A stretch of DNA of 62,304 nt from Bacteroidia bacterium (lineage in GTDB: Bacteria > Bacteroidota > Bacteroidia > SpSt-205), in the NCBI GenBank assembly GCA_026413325.1, contig JANZYW010000004.1:1-62304 (forward strand), read 5' to 3'. Made by a program: the position numbers and the translations under genes. Positions within the stretch are counted from its first letter, which is position 1. Every line of letters begins with the position of its first letter. Shown here in pieces: positions 53,691 to 62,304 of the stretch. Under the pieces are notes generated by a model. It was not told the origin of the DNA. It saw nothing but the letters and a program-made list of their open reading frames with translations, and made no database searches.

Positions 53691-55639
53691 AAAACCTTTT
53701 CTGGTGGATAGGGATCGTCACAGCCAGCTTATGGGTAGGATATGCACAACCCACCCCTCCGAAAGGCATTTCCCGGAGAGCATATGAGTTGTATCTGGCG
53801 GCTGTCCGGGCGGCTCAGGCACGCCAATCTTCTCAGGCGCTGCAGTGGCTCGCTGAGGCTGTGCGTATAGAGCCTGATTATGAGGATGCATGGATTCTCA
53901 AAGGGAAATTGCACTTAGCTCAGGGCGATCTGGAGCAGACCCATGAGGTGGGGATGCGACTAGATCATTTGCGAAGCATCTCTCCTGCGGGGAAAGCCTG
54001 GTCGTTATATTTTCGAGGAAAAGCCTATATGGCACAAATGGCCTATGACTCTGCGGAGGTCATATGGCGGCGTTTTGTTGTGGCGGCTGTAGGCCATGTT
54101 CCTCGTAGCATTCAAGATGAAGGTGCCCTTCTTCTCACCCAGAGTATACATGCAGCCCGCCTCCTCCGCCAGCCTGTACCCTTTCAACCTCGTAATCTGG
54201 GCTCTGCTATCAATAGTCCCTACGAAGAGTATCTCCCCAGCTTGACAGCGGATGGAAGACGGCTTTTCTACACCTCCCGCCGTCCTAAAGAAGGCGTGCC
54301 TGCTCATCCGCTTCGTGGAAATGACGAGGATCTCTACTGGGCAGAGAGAGACAGCCTCTCAAGAGAATGGAACCCTGCCCAACCCTTAGGCCCTCCTATA
54401 AATTCTCCTCAAAATGAAGGAGCTGCTTTCTTCTCAGCGGATGGTCAGTGGGCCTTCCTTACTCTCTGTGACCGAACAGACGGGTACGGTTCTTGTGACC
54501 TCTATTTTTCTGAGCTCAAGGGTTTTGCCTGGTCTGAGCCGCGCAATCTGGGGCCCGATCTCAATACGGCGTACTGGGAGTCTCACCCTTCCCTCACGCA
54601 CGATAGAAAACGCCTCTATTTCGCTTCAGGGAGGCCTGGAGGACAAGGAGGAACTGATATCTGGTACAGTGATTGGCGGGAGGGGAAATGGCAGAAGCCT
54701 CAGAACATCGGTCCTCCCATCAATACGCCTGGCGACGAATATAGCCCCATGATCGCTGCGGATGGGCGTACCTTGTATTTCGCCTCTGATTATCATCCGG
54801 GGATGGGAGGACAAGACCTTTTTATCACCTTTTTGACCGATACAGGGTGGAGCCTCCCTCGGAATCTGGGTTATCCTCTCAATACTCCTGCGGATGAACA
54901 AACTCTATGTATCGACGCAAGAGGAGAAATTGGGTATGTCTCATTGGTACGGCCAGGAGGGATGGGCAAAGAGGATATCTATGAATTTCCCCTATGGCCC
55001 GAGATCCGACCACAAAAAGCGGCCAGTTACGTGCGCGGACGTGTGATAGATAAGCAAACCCAGCTTCCTGTGGCGGCATTCATCGTCCTGGTAGAAGTGC
55101 AAAGTCGCGATACTATCCGTTCTCTACACTGTAACCCTAAAACAGGAGATTTTCTTGTTTCTCTCCCCTTAGGACAGCGATATGCCCTCTTTGCAAAGGC
55201 GGAAGGGTACCTTTTTTACAGTGGGCATTTCGATCTGATGGAAACGGATACAGCATATACACTCACGGTTCAGTTAGAAAGGCTTCAGAAGGGAAGTCGT
55301 CTCACCCTTCGAAATGTATTTTTTGAGTTTGATAGAGCAGAGCTTCGACCCGAGTCTGCCATGGAACTGGACGAAGTCGTTCGATTATTGAAGGCGAATC
55401 CTTCTTGGCAGATAGAGATACAAGGCCATACCGATAGCATAGGAAGCCCTTCCTACAATCAGTCTCTCTCGCAGCGCCGAGCAGAGGCAGTTCGCTCTTA
55501 TCTTATCCAAAAAGGAATATCTTCCTCTCGCATGATTGCCCGAGGGTACGGAGCTAATCGGCCCCTTGCCAGTAACAATACCGAAGAAGGTCGGGCTCTC
55601 AATCGCCGCACGGAGATTCTTTTCATCGGGGCAGACTAA
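53687..55639 (+). CDS. PorE-like protein: TPR, PD40 beta-propeller, CarboxypepD_reg-like and OmpA C-terminal domains
   Basis: TPR N-region, repeated SLTADGRRLFYTSR / MIAADGRTLYFASD, YVRGRVIDKQTQLPVAAFIVLV, OmpA IEIQGHTDSIGSPSYNQSLSQRRAEAVRSYL. Confidence 0.88.
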   Translation: MKNLFWWIGIVTASLWVGYAQPTPPKGISRRAYELYLAAVRAAQARQSSQALQWLAEAVRIEPDYEDAWILKGKLHLAQGDLEQTHEVGMRLDHLRSISPAGKAWSLYFRGKAYMAQMAYDSAEVIWRRFVVAAVGHVPRSIQDEGALLLTQSIHAARLLRQPVPFQPRNLGSAINSPYEEYLPSLTADGRRLFYTSRRPKEGVPAHPLRGNDEDLYWAERDSLSREWNPAQPLGPPINSPQNEGAAFFSADGQWAFLTLCDRTDGYGSCDLYFSELKGFAWSEPRNLGPDLNTAYWESHPSLTHDRKRLYFASGRPGGQGGTDIWYSDWREGKWQKPQNIGPPINTPGDEYSPMIAADGRTLYFASDYHPGMGGQDLFITFLTDTGWSLPRNLGYPLNTPADEQTLCIDARGEIGYVSLVRPGGMGKEDIYEFPLWPEIRPQKAASYVRGRVIDKQTQLPVAAFIVLVEVQSRDTIRSLHCNPKTGDFLVSLPLGQRYALFAKAEGYLFYSGHFDLMETDTAYTLTVQLERLQKGSRLTLRNVFFEFDRAELRPESAMELDEVVRLLKANPSWQIEIQGHTDSIGSPSYNQSLSQRRAEAVRSYLIQKGISSSRMIARGYGANRPLASNNTEEGRALNRRTEILFIGAD

Positions 55640-56138
55640 CATCGAAAAGGTATCGATGTATGCTTATGTATTCACTCCCTTCCGGCTTTAGGATAGACTG
55701 GTACAGATGAGCTGTGGTAAAAAGGAACTCTGGCTGGTCTGGCAGTACTGGGCCCTGCCACTTCAGGGGGTGTTTTGAGCGAGCGATAGTGACATGCGGA
55801 TGGTAAGAGTCAGGCAAGGGAAGTCCGATAACGGTGTGAAGTTCCCTCACCAATGGTTCCAAAATGGGGGCTGGATGGAAGTGAACCCATAGGGTTCTTC
55901 TCTGCCAACCTAAGTGCGAAGGATAGAGACGGATCGCACTATGCCCTTGGAGCAGCGGCTGTATGGCGTGGTGGATTTTTTCTACAGGCAGGCCTGTCTT
56001 ATTTCCGATGAATACCAGAGTCACGTGCCACTGATCCGGGGGTATCCAGCGGGCACCCGCTGGAAGCAAAAGCGGCCGATGTCTAAGGATCCATCCTACT
56101 CCTTCGGGAGGAAGGGGCAATCCCACAAACAAACGCAT
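55623..56138 (-). CDS. thpR: RNA 2',3'-cyclic phosphodiesterase
   Basis: Two HxTx motifs: WHVTLVFIG and HPHVTIAR. Confidence 0.9.
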   Translation of the reverse strand: MRLFVGLPLPPEGVGWILRHRPLLLPAGARWIPPDQWHVTLVFIGNKTGLPVEKIHHAIQPLLQGHSAIRLYPSHLGWQRRTLWVHFHPAPILEPLVRELHTVIGLPLPDSYHPHVTIARSKHPLKWQGPVLPDQPEFLFTTAHLYQSILKPEGSEYISIHRYLFDVSLPR

Positions 56139-56204
56139 TTAATAGTAAAGGTATATCTTTAACAGAAAACAACAACTCAAACAGACGAACGCGGATATTG
56201 CGTT

Positions 56205-56212
56205 TATATTTG
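56205..56212 (+). promoter_or_regulatory. -7 element TATATTTG of the PorZ-like gene
   Basis: Exact TAnnTTTG, 8 nt before ATG 56221. Confidence 0.5.
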
Positions 56213-56220
56213 TCTCAGTC

Positions 56221-58482
56221 ATGAGTTGGGGATGGATTCTGCCGTTGTACGTATGGTTACAGGGTGGAGTGGCGATCGGGCAGTGGGGCGTATACAGCTA
56301 CCACGGCAACATTCGATCAGTGACGTACATTTCTCCGTATTTCTGGTGTCTTAGCACAGAGGGCGTCGTCGTGGTGGATGGAGAAACAGGGAGTTATCGA
56401 GAGCTACATCGAGGAACGGGACTTCTGTATAATCGACCCACGGCTCTCTATGGGGATCCTTATGCTGGCTGGATTTTTTTGGGGTATGATGACGGGCAGA
56501 TTCAATATGGAGAAAGTCCAGAGGCCCTCTCTGTCTTGCGAGAAATAGCGGTCAACCCAATCTATACTGCGCGGGCTATTCGTGATTTGCATGCAAAGGG
56601 AGACACATTAGCTATAGCTACGGATTTCGGGTTGGTCCTATGGTCCAAAAGGCAGAGGAGAGTGTTGGCTACAGTTGCGCAGTTTCCGGGAATAGCCTTT
56701 GCCGAGCCGGTGTCACGGGTAAGGTGGGCAAACGGACGATTGTGGGTAGTCACCAGCCGTGGGCTCTTTTCTCTTTCGGAAGGGCGCCCGTGGAGTGGTC
56801 CCTGGGAAAAGGTATCAGGGACCGGGTATGGGCTGCCCGATAGCATGCAGTATTTTGGAGGGTGGGTTGAGACGCCTCAGGACTTCCTCCTGCTCTTTCG
56901 AGATTCTCTCTATAGGTGGAGTGGAAATAGATGGGAGCTCTATCCATTGCCCCCCCCTTTCCAAGGTCGGCGAGTACTCTGTGTGGGAGGAGAAGGGGGG
57001 GGGTGGGCCCTTTCTGCTGCGGATGTAGAGAATGTACATTTCTTTACAGTTCGAGGAGAGACCACCTACATGTGGAATCCAGGGGCGACGGCCCTTTGGA
57101 TGAGTCCGACAGGATCGTATCGTGCGGTGGGGAGTGGATGGATAGGGGCTTTTTTGGCAAGTCCTAAGATCTCTGTGAGTACGGACGCTCATCAGCGGCT
57201 GCGAGCGGGCGGCGTAACTGAAGTGTTGCCTACCCCTACAGGTATCTTCTTCCTACACGGCGGGTCGGGGTTTTGGGGAGCAGGATGGAGTACGGATGTT
57301 ACCTTTTACCCGCATGGAGCTCCCAAAGGAAATTTGCTTAGTCTTTCTCTCCTTTCTGGTCGCTACTCGCCTGGTCTCACCGAGGCTGTATGGGATGGAG
57401 CCCACGCATGGATCGCTTCGTCAAGTGCGATCATGAAAATAACCCCTTCTGGAAGGGTAGATACTTTCACAGCGTACAATGCCCCTTTTGATGGTATTTT
57501 TCCAGATCCGAATGGAAAGCCAAGTTATATGGCTTTTTCCAGTCTTGCAGTGGATAAGAATGGGGCTATCTGGGCTGTAAAACGTTATGGGAACCGGAAT
57601 ATCTGTGTATATCTTCCTTATCGGGGGGCATGGGAATGTCTACCTTATGGGGATGGGGCGGAAGCGATCCTCGTTCGTGTAGATAGTCGAGGGTACAAAT
57701 GGGTGCTGTTTGTCAACGGAAGAATCCGAGTGATAGACGACCGAGGGCAGCCAGAGAATGTCGCGGTACACCGAAGTGTCGTTTTGGGTGTGGGCGGACA
57801 GCCTCTGCCTGGGCTCCCTTCCTCTCGTATCACCACATTGGCCCCGGATCGGACAGGTGCGGTCTGGCTGGGTACGGATAGAGGAGTAGCCGTTTTGTAT
57901 GGGGATCCTTTTGATGGTTCGCTGTCGCTTTCTGTTCCTGTGATAGAGAATCGATATGCCCTGGAGGAGGAGAGTATCACGGACGTCGCTGTAGATGGAC
58001 AAAATCGGAAGTGGATAGGCACTCAGGCGAGTGGAGTATATGTACTGAGCTCAGATGGAAGCCGGCAGATAGCAAACTTCAACACTCAGAATAGTCCCCT
58101 TCCGAGTGACCTTATCTATCGGATCCGCCCTTGGGATAGCACAGGTGAGGTTTTCATGATCACTGCTGATGGGACGGTTAGCTATCGAGACTGGGCTACG
58201 GAGCCTTCGGAACGGTTGGATACTCTTCACATTTTCCCGAATCCTGTTTCCCGAACCTTTGAGGGGTGGATTGGGATCCGGGGTTTATCGGAGGGGAGTA
58301 CGGTTCGGATATTTACCCCAGATGGTCAGCAAGTTCGTTATTTACAAAGCTTTGGTGGACAGGCTGTTTGGGACTTGCGTACGATTACTGGAGAGAAAGT
58401 CGCTCCTGGCTTTTACTTAATTGGAGCGATCGACCGGGAAGGCCAGCGCAGTGCGGTGGGTAAAATTGTTGTAACAGAGTAG
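56221..58482 (+). CDS. PorZ-like two-propeller protein with T9SS sorting domain
   Basis: Propeller repeats (GAVWLGTDRGVAVLYGDPFDG, VDGQNRKWIGTQASGVYVLSSDG); C-terminal IFPNPVSRTFEG...GFYLIGAIDREGQ. Confidence 0.8.
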   Translation: MSWGWILPLYVWLQGGVAIGQWGVYSYHGNIRSVTYISPYFWCLSTEGVVVVDGETGSYRELHRGTGLLYNRPTALYGDPYAGWIFLGYDDGQIQYGESPEALSVLREIAVNPIYTARAIRDLHAKGDTLAIATDFGLVLWSKRQRRVLATVAQFPGIAFAEPVSRVRWANGRLWVVTSRGLFSLSEGRPWSGPWEKVSGTGYGLPDSMQYFGGWVETPQDFLLLFRDSLYRWSGNRWELYPLPPPFQGRRVLCVGGEGGGWALSAADVENVHFFTVRGETTYMWNPGATALWMSPTGSYRAVGSGWIGAFLASPKISVSTDAHQRLRAGGVTEVLPTPTGIFFLHGGSGFWGAGWSTDVTFYPHGAPKGNLLSLSLLSGRYSPGLTEAVWDGAHAWIASSSAIMKITPSGRVDTFTAYNAPFDGIFPDPNGKPSYMAFSSLAVDKNGAIWAVKRYGNRNICVYLPYRGAWECLPYGDGAEAILVRVDSRGYKWVLFVNGRIRVIDDRGQPENVAVHRSVVLGVGGQPLPGLPSSRITTLAPDRTGAVWLGTDRGVAVLYGDPFDGSLSLSVPVIENRYALEEESITDVAVDGQNRKWIGTQASGVYVLSSDGSRQIANFNTQNSPLPSDLIYRIRPWDSTGEVFMITADGTVSYRDWATEPSERLDTLHIFPNPVSRTFEGWIGIRGLSEGSTVRIFTPDGQQVRYLQSFGGQAVWDLRTITGEKVAPGFYLIGAIDREGQRSAVGKIVVTE

Positions 58483-58989
58483 GTGTTTCAGGTATGTACA
58501 GTGGCTGGCTTTCAGCCGTGGGAGTGGCGCCGGGTATTCCAGGTTAGGGAGCTGCCTCCTACTTTATTTTGGAGTGTTGCCTCCGACCCTACTACAGCCT
58601 CGCGCGTCCTTACAGCTATCTTGTCTGAAAAAGGCGTGGTGGTACGGTGGCTCCCTCTGCGTCATCGAGGCAAGTGGATAGAAGAAGCACTTTCCCTCCC
58701 CTGGTCTGAGACCTCACTCGCTTTTCTCTTCTCAGAAGTCCCTTGTATGGTCTTAGATGCAGACCCTTGTGACCTTCAGCGTTTGTGGCGCAGGCTGCGC
58801 GAACAAGGCTATGTCTCCCGAACATATTTTGTCCCATCCTACTTTCGCAGTGCTCTGACTCAGGAGCCCAGACTGGCACAGGACGAAAGCGAACTGGAGG
58901 AGTGGGCCCTCCTCTATGAAGAACTGAGGGAAGATTTGTCCCTCGCCCGAGCTTGGCTCCCCTGTATCCTAACCACTTCGATCGCATGA
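58483..58989 (+). CDS. Protein of unknown function, coupled to recO
   Basis: 168-aa ORF (GTG start) filling the gap; stop overlaps recO ATG. Confidence 0.5.
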   Translation: MFQVCTVAGFQPWEWRRVFQVRELPPTLFWSVASDPTTASRVLTAILSEKGVVVRWLPLRHRGKWIEEALSLPWSETSLAFLFSEVPCMVLDADPCDLQRLWRRLREQGYVSRTYFVPSYFRSALTQEPRLAQDESELEEWALLYEELREDLSLARAWLPCILTTSIA

Positions 58990-59540
58990 GCCAAGAGGTA
59001 AAGACCCGTGCTATAGTTTTCCAGACCTACCCTTATAAGGAACAGAGCCGGATCCTGCGGCTTCATACGGAGCACGAGGGTACCCTATCTGCACTTGCGC
59101 TGGGTAAGATGCAGAAAGTCTCTCTGACAGGGGCTCTTGTGCAAGTACGATTGCGTATGCGTTCCCAGAGAGAGGTCCAGCGAATAGCTGAGATGGAATG
59201 GGATTATGTGTACAGAACTCTTTTCCATGACCCGCGGCGGCACCCCTACCTTCTCTTAGCAGTGGAATGGCTAAGTCGTTGTCTGGTGGCTCCCGATCCG
59301 GTGTTGTTTCAATGGGTTCGTGCCCAGCTTATTCGGTTGGACGAGGCACCTGATATGGAGAGCCACCTTCGGGGGGTATTTGGAGAGTTGCTCGCCCGCT
59401 GGGGCGTGGGGGCTCCGCTCTCGGCCGCTTCCCTTAGAGAAGTAGAGGGGCTATACCGTCAAGCCTTTCCCGACTGGAAGCCGCTGCGGACGCTTTCCTT
59501 GATAGAAACCCTATCTTTGCTGACTTATGACCGAGGATAG
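58986..59540 (+). CDS. recO: DNA repair protein RecO
   Basis: KTRAIVFQTYPYKEQSRILRLHTEHEGTLSALALG. Confidence 0.85.
   Translation: MSQEVKTRAIVFQTYPYKEQSRILRLHTEHEGTLSALALGKMQKVSLTGALVQVRLRMRSQREVQRIAEMEWDYVYRTLFHDPRRHPYLLLAVEWLSRCLVAPDPVLFQWVRAQLIRLDEAPDMESHLRGVFGELLARWGVGAPLSAASLREVEGLYRQAFPDWKPLRTLSLIETLSLLTYDRG
59512..59519 (+). promoter_or_regulatory. -7 element TATCTTTG of dxs
   Basis: Exact TAnnTTTG within recO, 7 nt before ATG 59527. Confidence 0.5.
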
Positions 59541-61473
59541 TCCTACTCCTGTGGGTTCCCTCTTGAAAGAAATTCATTACCCCCATCAACTCAGGGCGTT
59601 ACCGGAGGAGCTACTTCCCCAGGTGGCGGACGAAGTTCGAGCCTACCTTATCCAGCATGCGGCTCGGTATGGAGGGCACTTTGCGGCGAGTTTGGGGGTG
59701 GTCGAGCTAACGGTCGCTCTACACTACGTCTATCAGACACCGGAAGATCTTCTGGTATGGGATGTGGGTCATCAGGCGTATGGTCATAAGATCCTGACAG
59801 GGCGTCGATCTGTCTTTCATACGAATCGGCTGAAAGATGGTATCGCTGGTTTTCCCAAACGGGAAGAGTCCCCGTACGATACCTTCGGAGTAGGGCACTC
59901 CTCCACTTCTGTTTCAGCCGCTTTAGGAATGGTTGAAGCGCTTCGTCATCTGGGGCAATCGCATCGAAAAGTAGTAGCCGTGATCGGAGATGGGGCGCTC
60001 ACGGCAGGACTCGCTTATGAAGGGCTCAATAATGTCGGGGCACTGCAGCCAGACCTTCTCATCATCCTCAATGACAATCAGATGTCGATAGATCCCAATG
60101 TGGGAGCTATAAAGGATTATCTTGCGGGTATCACTGCTTCTCGCACGTATAATCGATTTCGTGAAGAGATATGGAAGTTTCTTACTCGGATCCAGGAGAA
60201 ACTCGGAGCGCCTGTTCGGGATTATGTGGCCCGTTTGGAAGAGATGCTTACTTTTCTCGTTTCTCGACCTGCGGTTTTATTTGAGAGCCTGGGCCTGCGT
60301 TATTTTGGTCCTGTTAATGGGCATGATGTGCGAGGTCTGGTGAGTACCCTTCGGGATTTACGGGCTCTCCCTGGACCTAAGCTGCTTCATTGTCGGACTG
60401 TGAAGGGGAAAGGCTTTCCACCTGCTGAGAAGGATCAGATCAAATGGCATGCCCCATCTTTTCGATTTGATCCCCTGACGGGGGCTGCTTTGGAGGTGCC
60501 CTCCATGAAGCCCACCCCCCCTCGGTATCAAGACGTGTTTGGAGAAACGATTATAGAGTTAGCTGAGCAAGACCCCACGGTAGTAGCGGTCACCCCAGCC
60601 ATGCTATCGGGTTCGGGCCTTACGAAAATGCACCATCTGATGCCGCATCGCTGCTATGATGTAGGTATTGCTGAGCAGCATGCCGTTACTTTCAGTGCTG
60701 GGCTCGCTACGCAGGGGATGAAGGTATTCTGCAACATCTATTCTACCTTTCTGCAACGAGCATATGACCAGGTGATACATGACGTGGTACTGCAGAAGTT
60801 ACCAGTTATTTTCTGCTTGGATCGGGCTGGTGCAGTGGGAGCGGATGGAGCGACCCATCAAGGGCTGTACGATATTGCATATCTCCGTCCTCTCCCTCAT
60901 ATTATTTTATCTGCCCCCTTGAATGAATCGGAGCTCCGAAATCTCATGTACACAGCGTTGGATACGGATCGTCCATTTGTCATTCGCTATCCTCGAGGCA
61001 ATGGAGTACTCATCGACTGGCGAACTCCTCTACAGAAAGTTTCCATCGGAAAAGGCCGACTGCTTCGGGAAGGAGAAGAAGTAGCCATCTTATCCTATGG
61101 ACATATTGGCAATGAAGTCCTCGCTGCTTGTGAGCGGCTTTTAGAGGAAGGCCTTTTCCCGGCTGTGTATGACCTCCGATTTGCCAAACCCCTGGATGAA
61201 GAACTTTTGCACGAGGTCGCACATCGGTATCGATATATCGTGACTGTGGAAGATGGGGTTCGAATGGGCGGGGTAGGGAGTGCAGTACTCGAATGGTTGA
61301 TGGATAATGGATATAGAGTTCCGGTTCGGCGGTTAGGCGCACCGGATAGTATCTTAGAGCATGCCACTCAAGCGGAGCAGTATCAGCTGTGTGGATATGA
61401 TCGGGGAAGTATAGCTGAAGTGGTGCGAGAAGCCTTTCGCCAGTCTCTACCTTCGCGAGTGTGGAGGTCCTGA
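59527..61473 (+). CDS. dxs: 1-deoxy-D-xylulose-5-phosphate synthase
   Basis: GGHFAASLGVVELTVALHYVY, WDVGHQAYGHKILTGR, VIGDGALTAGLAYEGLNN, DVGIAEQHAVTFSAGLA. Confidence 0.97.
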   Translation: MTEDSPTPVGSLLKEIHYPHQLRALPEELLPQVADEVRAYLIQHAARYGGHFAASLGVVELTVALHYVYQTPEDLLVWDVGHQAYGHKILTGRRSVFHTNRLKDGIAGFPKREESPYDTFGVGHSSTSVSAALGMVEALRHLGQSHRKVVAVIGDGALTAGLAYEGLNNVGALQPDLLIILNDNQMSIDPNVGAIKDYLAGITASRTYNRFREEIWKFLTRIQEKLGAPVRDYVARLEEMLTFLVSRPAVLFESLGLRYFGPVNGHDVRGLVSTLRDLRALPGPKLLHCRTVKGKGFPPAEKDQIKWHAPSFRFDPLTGAALEVPSMKPTPPRYQDVFGETIIELAEQDPTVVAVTPAMLSGSGLTKMHHLMPHRCYDVGIAEQHAVTFSAGLATQGMKVFCNIYSTFLQRAYDQVIHDVVLQKLPVIFCLDRAGAVGADGATHQGLYDIAYLRPLPHIILSAPLNESELRNLMYTALDTDRPFVIRYPRGNGVLIDWRTPLQKVSIGKGRLLREGEEVAILSYGHIGNEVLAACERLLEEGLFPAVYDLRFAKPLDEELLHEVAHRYRYIVTVEDGVRMGGVGSAVLEWLMDNGYRVPVRRLGAPDSILEHATQAEQYQLCGYDRGSIAEVVREAFRQSLPSRVWRS

Positions 61474-62304
61474 TAATCGCCCTATTTGTCGGAGGCTATA
61501 CTCTCATAGCTCTTGAGCATCGGCTGCAGATAGATAAAGCCGCCACGGCTATTCTCATTGGTGCATTGAGCTGGTTTCTGCTGTTTGGAGTGCCTCTTTT
61601 CTCTTCGGGGAGTGTCCCTTCTTCTACAGAAGCGCATCTGATCCATCATTTGGCAGAAGCGGCGGGCATCCTTTTTTTCCTGTTAGGAGCGATGACCATA
61701 GTGGAGGTGGTAGACTCATATGACGGATTTCAGTTTGTTCTCCGTCTTCTTCGGGTTCGGAGCCTATGGGGGTTTTTAGCTATCCTCGTGGGATTGGCCT
61801 TTTTGCTCTCAGCTGTCATCGACAATCTCACGGCCACCTTGCTCATGGTATCTCTTTTGCAGAAGGTTATTCCCTCTGAGCAGCGCAATGTTCGCTTATT
61901 AGGAGCATCTCTGATCGTGCTGGCGGCTAACTCCGGCGGGGCGTGGAGTCCCTTAGGAGATGTTACGACCACCATGCTTTGGATAAAAGGGTGCATTACA
62001 GAAGTGAATATCATCAAGCGAGTGTTCTTGCCCAGTCTTCTATCTGTTGCCCTCCCCTTCCTGATATTGGGAAGGATGCTCCGAGGAGCCTCCCTCCAGT
62101 TCGACGCTGTATATGCAGAGGAAGAGGTGATCCCACGCCGAGCAAGCCTCATCGTATTTATAGTGGGGGTGGGAGGGATTATAGCGGTTCCTCTCATGAA
62201 ACTCCTTTTCCATGTACCTCCCTTCTTGGCGTGGCTTCTTTCGATGAGTCTGGTTTGGCTTACGACAGAACTCTTTTACCGAAGGCTTCGTCGCAGGGTG
62301 GATG
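61461..62304 (+). CDS. nhaD: NhaD-type sodium:proton antiporter (3' truncated by window end)
   Basis: Frame open from GTG 61461 to the window end: FVGGYTLIALEHRLQIDKAATAILIGAL, SAVIDNLTATLLMVSLL, ANSGGAWSPLGDVTTTMLW. Confidence 0.85.
   Translation, partial: MEVLIIALFVGGYTLIALEHRLQIDKAATAILIGALSWFLLFGVPLFSSGSVPSSTEAHLIHHLAEAAGILFFLLGAMTIVEVVDSYDGFQFVLRLLRVRSLWGFLAILVGLAFLLSAVIDNLTATLLMVSLLQKVIPSEQRNVRLLGASLIVLAANSGGAWSPLGDVTTTMLWIKGCITEVNIIKRVFLPSLLSVALPFLILGRMLRGASLQFDAVYAEEEVIPRRASLIVFIVGVGGIIAVPLMKLLFHVPPFLAWLLSMSLVWLTTELFYRRLRRRVD

Overview
The window looks like a compact chromosomal segment of a Bacteroidota-lineage bacterium. This rests on type IX secretion (T9SS) C-terminal sorting domains, PorE/PorZ/PorV-like genes, a DUF4175 - anti-sigma-like ATPase - ybeY - mnmG gene order, and TAnnTTTG -7 promoter elements. 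About 50 genes fill nearly the whole sequence. They are mostly housekeeping: mnmG, prmC, aceB-aceA, metY-metX-hom, thiL, nadA, lipA, pabB, nuoB, xerC/D, pnp, lpxK, bioB, ssb, tilS, ppk, queE, thpR, recO, dxs and a truncated nhaD. The rest are envelope or secreted proteins. There is one tRNA gene, and I saw no IS element, phage, CRISPR array or defence island. The most interesting signals are not classical accessory genes. (1) At least 12 start codons sit only 4-11 nt after an exact TAnnTTTG box, which implies widespread leaderless or near-leaderless transcription. (2) A 15/16 match to the canonical parS site lies on the ybeY/mnmG junction. (3) There is a tRNA-Pro with an AGG (A34) anticodon. 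(4) A ~180-nt 6S-like structured RNA candidate lies on the minus strand and ends in a terminator hairpin. (5) An exported WD40-caspase module is present. (6) tilS and a porin gene lack any canonical start codon. (7) Several convergent and divergent gene pairs have extremely short or overlapping junctions. All calls were made by eye, without database searches.
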